DNA from: Parafrigoribacterium mesophilum
GTDB lineage: Bacteria > Actinomycetota > Actinomycetes > Actinomycetales > Microbacteriaceae
Direction of reading: 5' to 3'
NCBI RefSeq assembly: GCF_039652555.1
Contig: NZ_JBDJAF010000001.1
Location: 496,001 to 560,000 of the forward strand
Length of the DNA: 64,000 bases
This document shows positions 40,601-52,600 of the stretch, piece after piece. The translations under genes were made by a program, and so were the position numbers. The notes beneath the pieces were generated by a model. The model was not told the DNA's origin. It made no database searches and saw nothing but the letters and a program-made list of their open reading frames with translations. Each line of letters starts with the position of its first letter. Positions within the stretch are counted from its first letter, which is position 1.

Positions 40601-43600
40601 GCCACGGTGGCGGTCGGCAACATCGCCGCAATAGAGATTCCACCACCGGTTCCGCCGTCAGACTTCGCGGATGCGCTGTTGGTGCCGCTTACCGAGACGG
40701 TGACTGCTCCGCCCGGAACCGCAAGATGCGCCGCTGCGGCCACCTGCGCCGTCACATCGGCATCCGCGGTGATGATTGCGTCAGCGGAGGACCCGGTTCC
40801 GGAGAAGAGGCCGAGGGAGATTGCCAGGGCCTCGGCGTTGGCCGTGTTATGGCCCACCGCGTCGACCTGTACAGCAGACGCGTGTGCGATGTTGCCACCC
40901 ACTGAGGCGGTCACCGTGCCGGCGATGGTCGCGGTCGGCACGGTGACACCGATGCTCAGGCCGAGTGAGCCCGAACCGGCATTCGACGTCGCCACCGCGC
41001 GGTTCGTACCATCCGCGGTAATGCTCACCGTGCCGGAAACGGCCGTGCTGCCTGCAAGGGTCCGCGCTGTGATGTCCGCAGTGGAGGCGATCTCGGCGAG
41101 AGACCCCGTTCCTGCTCCCGACATCGCGCCACCCAGGGAGACTGCGACGGTGTTGGCTGTGGCGGTGTTGGACCCTTCTGCCGCCACGGTAAGCGATGCG
41201 GCCCCGACACCCGTAGAGCCGACTGGGATGGTCCCCGAGAAGGTTGCCGTGACCGGCGCAGCAACGTGCGCGTCGGAAATCATGATGGTGCCCGCGCCGA
41301 AGAATCCGCCTGCGCCGCCATCGGCCGTGGCTGTTGCGACGTTGTTTCGGCCCTGTCCCCCGGCCGTCACCTCGATTGCACCACCGCTGGAGATCACGGC
41401 GGCCGATCCCACTCCGGATGCGACTGCTGCGCCGTCTGTGACGTGCGCTTGGGCGTACGCCCCGCTCGCAGCACCGCCATCGAGCGAGACGCCCACCGCG
41501 GTCGCAGTGGCGATCGCGACGTTCTCGGCCGTCGCAGCTATCGTCACGGAGTCCGAGCCGGTGACGTCACCGTCGACCTGGGCAGTGGTGTGACCCGAAA
41601 CCGTGGCGAACGCAAGCATGAGCACGAGGGCCGCATCTCCTCCCAACAGGACTCCGGGGGTTGTGGCCTCCGCCGAGTTCCACGCCGTGGCCTCCACGGA
41701 GACGTCCCCGCCGACGTTGATGCTGCCTTCCTCAAGCAGGACCGCCTCGGTGGACCGGTCGTCACTCGCCAGGGCTACGGTAATGCCACCCGCTACGCCA
41801 GCACTCAGCGCGACATTGACGGTGTCAGCGTGGACATTCGCATGGTGTCCTGTCGCTGCGACAGTGACGTCGCCCCCGATCCGCACAGCTCCGTGGGCGC
41901 CCGACTCCGCGCGCGTTGTGCCACGGTACGTAATGACGGCGACCGCCCCGCTGAGAGCGTCGCCGATTCCGCCCTGGGCCGAAACCGCGAGATCGGTTGG
42001 GGTGAACACATCGCTCGCCAAAACGCTGATGCCACCGATCGGCCCGCCAACACCGATGGCAACATCCCCGATCGAGGCGAGTGTGTCGCCGCTGACGACA
42101 ACAACGGCAACGGCCGCGCCGATCGCGGCGCCGACTCCAAGGCCCACACCCACGGCGCGCGCCGCCACAGCACGGGTGGCGGTGGCGCTCACATCGATGA
42201 GGCTCCCGGCCTGCGGGACCGAGGCGCCGTCGTCAATATGCGCTTGTTGCGAGCTGGAGTCGACGATGACGACGACCTGACCGGCGATAACGATGCCACC
42301 CACGGCTCCGGAGGCTGCGACGCCGTCAACGCTCTCGTCGAGGGTCGCGTGCACTCCCACGGTGTCTGCCGCGCTAACTGACGCGCCGTCGTAGATGCCC
42401 GCATCCGTCTTCAGGCCGAGCACTAGTATCGACACGCCGGCGCCCAGGGCACCAAAACCTTCCGCAACAACCCCGGCAGCCGTCACAATATCCACGCTGT
42501 CCTGCGCGACGACCTGCACGTCGGCGCCCGAATGCACGCTGCCATAGATGCCGGCGGAGGTCCCCGCCGGAGGGTTGGTCCGTGTGAAGAGGTCTGACGT
42601 GACGCTTGTGCCGGGGTCGGCCCCTGCGACGGCCTCATTGGCAGCGTCGGCGCCGCCGGACTGGTAGCGTGCCTGTCCTTGGATGTTCCGCCAGCTGGTC
42701 GTGTCTGAATCAGGCGCGGTAGTCGATCCGGTGATGTGGGCCTGCGCCTGGTAGTGCACTCCGTTGTACACAACGACCGTGCCGATGGTGTAGCTGTTGC
42801 CAGATTTCCAGGTCGGGCTGGATGAGCCGGACAGGATGGAGCCCCAGCCGACGGTTGCCCCGGTGTTTTCACCCGAGGCGGCCGTGTCGCCCATGCCCTG
42901 GGCGCTGCCGTTCTCACCGGCCATAGGGTGCTGGTCGGAGAGCGACCAGTACACTGTGTCGGATTCAGACGGAGTGTTACCGGTGTTGTTCTTCCGTGCC
43001 GCGTAGGTGCTGCCGTTGTGGGTGACGACATCTCCCGCTTGGTACGCCGTGCCCGACGCCCAGGTTCCTCGTTGAGTGCCCTGGTTGTTCTGCTGGTAGG
43101 TATCCGTTGGCTGAGTGCCGACCGCCCACACCGAGACCGCTCCTGCGACGCTGACGAGTCCGTCACCGACGCTCACCGCGATGCTGTGAAGTTGCTTCTC
43201 GGCCGATGCGCTTACCAGCACAGTGCCGCTCGCCCAGACATCCGTGTCGTCGGCCAGGTACGCCTGCACACTGACATTGGCGACGCCGATGTCCACCCCG
43301 CCGGCCACAGCGACGCCGGCGTCGCCGATACCACCGGCGATGGTCAACGCGTGCAAGGAGTCCGTCGCTGACACCGTGACGCCCTGACCGGAGGCAACTC
43401 CGGCGACGATCGCGCCGTCACCGCGATTCACCGTGGTCTTCGTATTGAGGTACGCCTGCGTGACGATGGTGAAGACGTGCACCCCGACCACGCCGGCGAC
43501 GCCCACTATGCCACCACCGAGGCCGAAGGCGACTCCGATCGCGTCCTCGGTGGATGCGGCGACGACGCTGAGCCCGGGCGCTCCCAGGACGACGATCGTG

Positions 43601-46600
43601 TTCCAGGTACCGAGGTGGGCCGTTGTCGCCTTGGTGACCACAGCCACGTCGACGCTCGCTCCGACGCCGACGATCGCGGCGCCTAGGCTCGCCGTGATCA
43701 GAATGAGGGACGTGTCGTCGGTAGCCAAGACCCCGATCGAGCCACCGGCACGCATCGTGACCTTATCGCCGGTACTCGCATCGGTAGTGACGTTGAGCAC
43801 GGTCACGGTGACGGCGCCAGCGACGCCGGCGTAGAGCGATCCGGCGGCGGCGGCCACGGCGGAAATGACCACGTCCTGTCCGCTCGCCTTCACGGTGATG
43901 TTGTGGCGAGCGTTCACGACCGCGTCGTCGCCGATGGTGGCGGAGGTGGTGAGGGATACTACCCGTACCCCGACCCCGGCGCCGATCGCCGCGTCGCCTG
44001 ACAGAGCCACCGTGGCGGCGATGCCAAGCTGGCGGAAGCTGTTGCCGGCGATGACGAAGACGGATTGGGCGGGGCCCGCGGTCGGGTCGATGGCGCTGCA
44101 GGCGCTGTCGCCTGCGGCACAGTTGATGCGGGCGCCGGCACCGATGCTGGCGGTGGTCTTCACCGTGACCACGGCAACCGTGCCACTGACGTTGACCGCG
44201 ACAGAACCGGAGATTCCCCCGCTGATGCCGATCGCGCTGACATTGTCGCTGTTGGTCGCGGTCACTGCGACGCCGGTGAAACCGGTCTGAGTCTGGGCGG
44301 TAACGGTTTGCGGGCTGGTCGCCGATGCGTCCGCTGAGGGCATGCTGCCCGGGAGGACCAGGCTGTGCGAACGCCCGGTTGCGAGTGCGGGGTCCAGCAC
44401 GAGCACGGAGCCGCCGTTGGTCTCGGACAGCTGGATGAGTTGTGCGCCGTAGGCGCCCGTACCGATCACGGTGACGTAGTAGGTCTGGCCGTCGACTAGG
44501 CCGCCGATTGGGCTTCCTCCGCCGGTGCTGTACAGGAGTTGGTCGCCCGTGCTCAGACCGCTGATGGAATAGGGGAGAGCGACGACATTGTTGCTGACAT
44601 CGGTGGCGGGATTGAATCGCGGGGAGGTGTCGCTGACGACACCTGGCTGGTTGGTCGGGACGAAGCGCTGGTTCTCGCCCATCAGTCCTGTCGGCAACGA
44701 CAGGCCGGTGATGGCGACCAGGCCGGGGCCGCAGTTGCTTGAGCACACCGGTGGGGCGCGCGGGGTCAGCGACAGCATGATCCTGGAAGAAGTAATCGGA
44801 ATGACGTAGTAGCTCTGGCCCGAGGTCAGCCCGACGATCGGGGCACCGCCGGCGGCATCATAGATGACTTGCTGGCCCGATGCGAAGTTCGCTTGGTAGC
44901 CGAGATCGATCACCGCCGGATCTCCCGGTGCGCGCGGTAGCAGTCCATCGCGGGGGTCGAATCCGGGGTTGGTGGCGCTGATCATGAATTCGCCGGAGTT
45001 AACAGTGTTCGTCCCGGTCGACTGCGACAGCGCGGTCACCTGCGCTCCGTCGCCGATCGTCGCGTTTGTGGTCTTGGTCACGACGGGCACTGCCGCACCG
45101 GCGCCCACCGAGGCCGACCCGGACACAGACAGGTTGCCGGCCACGACCATCAAGGTGAGGCTCTCGTCCGCGGAGACGATCACGTTGCCTCCGGCCAGCA
45201 CCGTGGTGTGCGCACCGATGCCGGCGGTGGTGGTGATGTCGATCACCGGCACCGCGGCATTGATGGCGACGGCAACGTCGCCCCCGATGATGGCGCCCGC
45301 CGAGATCGAGGTGATCGCCTCACTGGAGGTCGCGATGACGAGAACGTCACCCGTGGCTTGCACGTGGGAGTCCGCACCGATGGCTGCCGTCGTGGTCTTG
45401 TTGATGACCTCTACGTCAGCTCCGGCGCCGACACCCGCGGTGCCGCCGATCGCAAGCTGGCCGGCCGCATCCACGATGACTGTGGCGTCGTGTGCAGTGA
45501 CGGCGACCGAGGACTGTGGTGTTGTCGACACGCTGGCGGGGTTGACGCATTCGGCGCCGAGGCAATTCACCAGAGTGTCGTCTCCAATGCCCGCGGCCGT
45601 GGTGTCGGTGAGCACGAGTACTGTCGCGGATCCGGCAATTCCGGCGTCTCCGCCGCCCCCACCGCCGACCGCAATGAGCATGACGCTCAGCTCCTGCCCA
45701 GCGTTCACTGCCACTCCGGTGGTTCCGGCCGAGCTGACGTCGTCGAACGAACCGATGGTCGCTTGCACCGTGCTGGTCCGGACCAGGGCGATGGACGCGA
45801 TGCCTGCCCCTGCCGTACCACCCATCGCCACTCCCCCGGCGTACAACTCGATCTTGTCGGTGGTGTTCGTCGCGCTGACCGCCAGGTCACCGCCAGCGCG
45901 AACCGTGGATGTCTGTCCCTCGTCGCCGTCGATGAAGGCGTAGGTGCCGGGCTGGTCGTCGCCTTGGTTCATCACCAGCACGATGATCGACCCGGCGACC
46001 CCGACTTCGCCGGCTGCCCCAGCGGAAGCGGCGATACCCACGATCGGTTCGTTCGACGTGGCCGCGACGGTGATGTCGCCGCCTGTCGCCACGGTCACGC
46101 TCTTGCCGAGGTAGGCACGCACGTCCTTCTCGGTAACGTCGACGATCACCGCGACGCCGACGCCGGCGGTCCCCGAGGTGAGGCCCAGCGATCCGGCGAC
46201 GTTGATAATCGGGGTGTCGTCATCCGCGGTGACGGTCAGACTCTGCCCGGCAAGCGTGTCGACAGCCTGGTTGATCCGGGTGCCATCGCCGAGATGGGCG
46301 TCAGTGCTGCGGTTCCACACGTCGACGATGAACGAACCGGATGCGGCCAGGGCGCCGGTGCCGGCGGCGCCGGACACCGCCACCGATGACACGGCCGGAG
46401 TGGTCGTCTGGCCGTCGGGCGCCGGGATCAGCACGACGCCGGGGATGTTGACCAGGTTTGACAGTATCGACGTGCCCAGCAGGGTCAGGTCGATGCCGAG
46501 CGGCGACAGGCTGGCACTGGCTCTCACGTCGGTGGCGCCGGTCGCGTCAAGCGAGGTGGGGGTTGCGGAAGCGGAGTCGATGACCGCGGTCGTGGTCGCA

Positions 46601-49600
46601 TCCACGATGTTGATGGCGATGGCGGCGCCGAGGGCGACGCCGCCGAGGGCACCGGCGATGGCCAGGTTCTGCAGGCCCATCGGGTTGGCAGCATCAACCA
46701 CCAGGTTGCCAGCCGAGCTGAGCGTTGCGCCGGCACCGACGTGCGCGCCGGTCTCGTATTTCACGACGTTGATGCCGACCGATCCCGCGACCTGCGGGCC
46801 GGTTCGACCGCCGGCTCCCGCAAAGCCCCATGCGATGACGGTGTTCTGGGTGAGTGCATCGGCGTCGTCACGTGGTGTCGTAGCTGCCACGGTGATGCCG
46901 ACCGCCGTAATCGCGGAACCGGTGCCGACCTCGGCGGTGTTGACGATATCGAGGTAGTTGAAGCCGACGCCGACTGCGATGTTCGTCGACGCCTTGGTGG
47001 CATTCAACGCGATGCCTATTCCTCGAGCCGCGGCCGTGGTCAGCTGCGTCGCGCGCACTGCCACGGGGCCGCCGGCGATGAGGGTGACGGGTCGGTCGGC
47101 GATGACGGTGACGATGCCGTCGGTCGTGACGGTAACCATTCCGTCGATCGTTGCCAAGTTGGAAGTTTGCAGCCACAGCACGCCGATGGCTGCGGCCACT
47201 CCGACGCCGCCGCCGGACTTGCCCGCCTTACCGCTGGACTTCGATGCGCCCTGGCTCGCGGAAGTGCCGGCAGAGGGGACCGTATTGGCGCCCTTGTTCT
47301 TGGCGTTCGGATCGTTGTTCACGGCACCGGTCGTGGTGTCATCGGCGGATTTTCCGCCCGCGTCGAGACTCAAGCTGCCCATGGCGCTGGCGTTGGCGAT
47401 GGCCGCGCCGGCGACGAGGGAGTCGGCAGCCACAGTGATGAATCCCGCCGTTGTCACATCGCGCGCGAGATCGGCGCGTGTGGTCCAGCCGATCACGATG
47501 GGAAGGGCGACGGCAGCGCCGATCGCCACGCTGCTGCCGATGACGTTGGCGTTGGCGTTGGTGGCGCTCACATCGACGGAGTGGGTCGCGGCCACAGTGA
47601 CGTTGCCGGTGGCAGTGAGCCCGGTCGGTGCGCTGCCGATTCTGGCGATCGTGGTGTCGCCCGTGTCAACCACCAGGGCCAGTGCCGGACTGAGTGCCGT
47701 ACCGCCAGATGTTCCGGCCTCGGCGAGGGTCGTGATGGAGCGGTCGGCGGTCGCGATGACCGAGATGTCGGTGCCGCCGGTGATGACGGCGGCGTCGCCG
47801 ATCTCGGCGCGGGTGATGGTGGGGGTGAGTACCTGAATCGCCACCGAGGCGCCGACGCCCACTCCCGCCGGAGTACCGTCCTCGCCGGTGATCAGCCGCG
47901 ACAGATCGCACGGCAGGCCGAGCACGCTCGCACAGGTTTTGAATCCGGCCTTTGACGTCGCTTCGGCGATGTCTTGCTCGGTTGAGATGGCGGTGAGCGT
48001 GACGACGCCATCCCCCGCCGCTACAACTGCACCGGTCGGAACCAGGGCCTCGGTGTCGGCGGCCACTATGTTGATGCTCAACGCACCGGCGGCACCGAGT
48101 GACTCGGCGTTGCTCGCCCCGGAAGTCGCTGTCGCCGAGATGGTGTGCGTCTCATCGGCGTCGCCGGGTTCTTCCGGTTCGACGGAGGTCATGGTCGCGG
48201 TGACAATCAGGCCGACCGCTCGTACGGTCGATGCGCCAGTGGTGGCGATGTTGGTGATGGACACGTCATTGACGACCACACCAGCGCCGATACCGACGCT
48301 GCTCGCGGCGATCGTGTCGCCGCGCGCCGAGCCGATCGCATCCGTGTTGGCCGAACTGGCCAGGGTCAGCGCACCGTCAGCGGAGGTGACGGTGATGCCG
48401 TTCGCGAGCCAGGCGCGCGAGGTGCTCGTGACGATGGTGATCGTCACTGCCCCGGCGACAGACAGTGAAGCTCCACCGCTGTCACCGGTGCCGGCGGTCG
48501 GCGTGGTGCTCGTGCTCGCCCGTTTGCCAGTGTTCAGGGTAGACACTGCATTTCCATTTCCCAGAATCCGGTCGGCGGTGCCGTTGACCGAATCAGTGGC
48601 AGAGGTGGGAGCGCCCGGCGCGGCAGCTTCCGACTCGCTCGTGTTCGTGGACGACCCGCTGGCGATGATGCTGACCGGTCCATCAGCGCGCAGGTCGCGT
48701 GCCACGGACGCGCGCACGTCGTCATCAACGACGGCGATCGCGATGGCCAAGGCGACTCCGAGGCTCTCCAAGTCGATGTCGCCGCTGGAGGCGGTTTCGG
48801 TCACCGCGGTCTGTGCGGCGTCGACTTCGATGTCACCGGCCAGATCCAGACCGGGGCCGGTGCCGATGGACGCGGATGTGGCGACGTTGACGATGCTGAG
48901 AGCGACGGCCGGAGCGATGGCGATTTTACCGCCGGCGCCGTTGATCGCCTCGGTCGCGGCGGCGTTGCCGTCTTCGGCCCGGACGGTGAGGTTGTTGCCT
49001 CCCACGAGCTGGGCACCGTCTTGCAGGCCCGCGGTGGTCGTGACATTGTCAATCGTGAGTGCGAACGAGGCACCCAATCCGACGGTCGGGTTATCGCCTT
49101 CCGGTACCAGGTAATGCGACTCGCCGTTCGCTTCCGAGGGGATCAGCACCAAGGTTTCGTGAGCCATCGCCGCCACCCACGAAACGGCGAGTTGGATGTA
49201 ACCGGGCTTGTCCACCACCACCCAGTACTTCTGGTTCTCGACCAGCGTCGTCTCCTTGTTGACACCGTTGCTTATTCCGATCGGGTCGCCGCCCCCGGTG
49301 TGGTAGACGACGACGTCCCCGGTCTTGAGGTTTCCGTCCTTCAGCGCGTAACCGAGCACGATGGTCGTAAGATCGCCGTGCGCGTCCGCGATAATCGCGC
49401 TGTTCGGGTCGAAGGCATTACGGAATGCGGTGGCCGACGTCGTCGCGTCGACGTCGGTGGCGGCGGTCAAAGACACATCGCCGCTTCCGACAGTGGCGCT
49501 CGAAACGGTCAACCCTGACGACTTCAGCTGCGCACTGGTGGTTGACGAAGTGATATTGATACCCGCCGACACCGCCGCACCAAGCGCGCTCGCACCACCG

Positions 49601-52600
49601 GTCGCCGAGACGGCGACGGCCTCAAGGTTGTTCGTCCAGTCGGTGTTCTCATCGACACACTCGGTGTCCTCATCGGCACAACCGGCGGACTCTGCGTCGA
49701 ACACCGGCGCCATCGTGGCGCTCAGGATGAGCCCGTCGGCGTAGATGACCGCACCGGGAAGCACGTCCGCCGTGTTGGTGAGCTTGGCCAGGTTCACGGC
49801 CACACCGACGCCAACAACAGCAAGGGCGGCGTTGGTGCCGGCCTCGCCGTCGGCGATCGCGCTTGCGTCGGTGTTCGCGGTGGAGGCCAGTGTCAACGGA
49901 CCGCCAAGCACCGTCATGACGACATCGCCCGGCAGCGAAACGTCGCTGACGGTCGTCACCAGGTTGAACGCGATCGCGGCGGCGGCGTTGATCGGGTTCC
50001 CAAAACCGTCCACGGCGGATGGTGTGGCCGGAGCCTTGCTGGTACCCGCTAGATCGTTGGCCATGCCCAGGAACCTCTTCGCCTGTGCGTTGACCGATCC
50101 GAGCGGTGACGAGTTCTCGTCGGGTGCGCCGCCGGTGCCCGCCCAAGAGAGAACACCGGTTGAGGAGGATCCGTCGGCGGTGAACGTGGCGGAACCCACG
50201 GCGGTAACGCTGCGTGAGGTCGTGGCCGTCACTGTGTGGTCCGCGTCGTTCACGGTGACGGAGACACCCAGGCCACCATCGGAGGTCGTATCGCCGCTGG
50301 CCCCGGAGCTGATCGACGCCGCCTGGGTCGAGTGCACGTCCAGGGCCCCGGTCAGCACGAGCTCGGCACCGGCGCCAAGCCCGGCATGGGTGGTCACGTT
50401 TGACAGTGCGACGGCCACGACGGGCGTGATGGCGATCGCTCCGGTCGAGCCCGCTTTCGCCTCGAGCGCCATTTCATCGGTGGTCGCGGCCGAAAGTGTG
50501 AGCTGATGCGCGCCGGCCAGGGTGGCACCATCGCCAATGGTCGCGGTGCCGGTATCGCTCACGATGTTGACCGAGACTCCGGCGCCGATCCCCATAATGT
50601 CGGTCGGCTTCTGCACCAGGGTGAGGAAGTGGTCGGTTCCCTCGGCGACCGATGAGTCGAGGGTCAGCACGTTGTCGCTGGTGAAGGCGGGAACGAGCAT
50701 GCTGCCGGAAATCAGTTGCACCCGAGTGATGCCGGTCACCGGGTCGGGGGTGCAGATACCGTCGTCCGGGCAGTAGAGGTAATAGGTGCCCAACATGACG
50801 AGGCCGCCGATGCTGGCGCCGCTGCCGCCGTTGGAATACACGACTCGATCCCCGGTCAGCGCCGGGATGCCGGCGAGGAGTCCGTTCGCATGCAGGAGCG
50901 GGAACGGCAGGTCGATGGTCTTGCCGTCGGCTTCCACTGCGGTCGTCGGGTCGAAGAACGGTCCTGTCGGACGGGCACTCGTCGTCGAGTCGGTGCTGTG
51001 GTCGCTGACGATGGACACGTCCGCGCCATGGACGCCGACGGTGGCGTCCGGGGCAAGCATCGCCTCGTGGGTGACGGTCACGATGTTCACGGCGAAGGAA
51101 CCCTGGAAGCTCGACGACGAGACACCGCCGATGGGCGACAGCGCGACGCTGGTCCCTGCCCCGGAGGTGGCCTTCGTAGTGAAACTTTGCGACGAGGCCG
51201 GCGTCTCGATGGTGAGGGCACCGGTCTGCAGATCGACGGAACCACCGACGTAGGCCTTGGCAGCGGCGTCGGCGATGGCGATAGCAACGGCTGCGCCGAT
51301 GCCCACTCCGGTCTTCAGCGCGGCATGCCCGTCGGCCGTGGTCGTCGCTTCGGTTCCGTCTGCAGCATGGACGAGAACGGCACCACCGGCATCCGTGGCG
51401 ACGCCGAAGGTCCCGCTCGCCGGGGCGATGTACGCCTGCGTGTCGGTGTCGATCTGGGCGACGGACAACGCCGCCGCCACGGTGAGGGGGCTCAGCGCCG
51501 TGATCGTGCCGCCGGCGAACTGGGCCGGTGTGATCGCCAGACCGCTGCCGTCTGTGTTGCCGGTGGCGCCTTGTGGGCTCGCCGCCGAGTTGGTCGCCAC
51601 CGTGTTGTTGGCGTCGGCGGTGACGGTGAGGTTTGCGGCGCTGTTGCCGGGACTGTTCGCATCGATGTAGCTCGTGGTGGTCTGGTTCAGGGTGACCAGC
51701 GCGATTCCCGCCCCGGCGGCGGCTAACAGCGCATCGCCGGATGCGGTGAGGTCGGACTGTGAGCTGGCGGACAGGGTGAGCTGCCCGGTGACCTGGAAGT
51801 TCGTGGAGCCTGACAGGTTGGTGCGGGCGTTCATGGTGACGTCGAGCCGGGAGAATGCGGCGTCTGCTGCGGGGTCGGCATCGGCGCCTGGCCCGCTGGC
51901 CTTCGCCGTCGCGGTCACCGTGGAGCTGCTGCCCAGCGTCACATCCCCGCTGGAGACGATGGTGCTGTCCTCGGCGCTCACGAGGGCGTTCGAGGTCACC
52001 GTGATGACGTTGACTGCGGTCTGCGATGTCGGCGCGGCGGTGGCGGCAGCGGCCAGCACAATGTCGCCACCCTTGAGCGTTGCACCGGTCAGCTGGATAG
52101 TCGCCCCGGCCGTCGCGGTGATCGTCCCGGATGTTCCGGTTCCGTCTTGGGAGGCGGTCGCCTGGAAGTTGATGGCGCCGTCTCCGCTGCCGCCCTGGGT
52201 GTTGATCGTGACGCCGTTGACGACGATCGTTTCGGCAAGCGCCGTGAGCGACACGCCGGGGATGAGCAGGTTGGTCGAGAAGGACACCGAGTCTGTTCCG
52301 TCGCCACCGTCGATGACGATGGACGTCACAGTGGTCGGCAGCTCCATCGACTGCGTCATCGACCCGGCGACGGTAATGATCCCGTCGGTCAAGCCGATGG
52401 TGATCGTGTCATCGTTCTGGGTGCCGGCGATGTGCACTTCGTTGCCGCTGACGGTGATGGGTTGCGGGTCGGCGACGACCTGCGCTGCGCTGTCGATGGT
52501 CAATGGTGCGTCCATCGGAACAGTTGGGGTAGGTGCGACGGCCGGCGCTGCGTCCGTGTTCGAATCAGCAGCCGGTGGTGCCGTCGGGTTCGAGGTGTCC

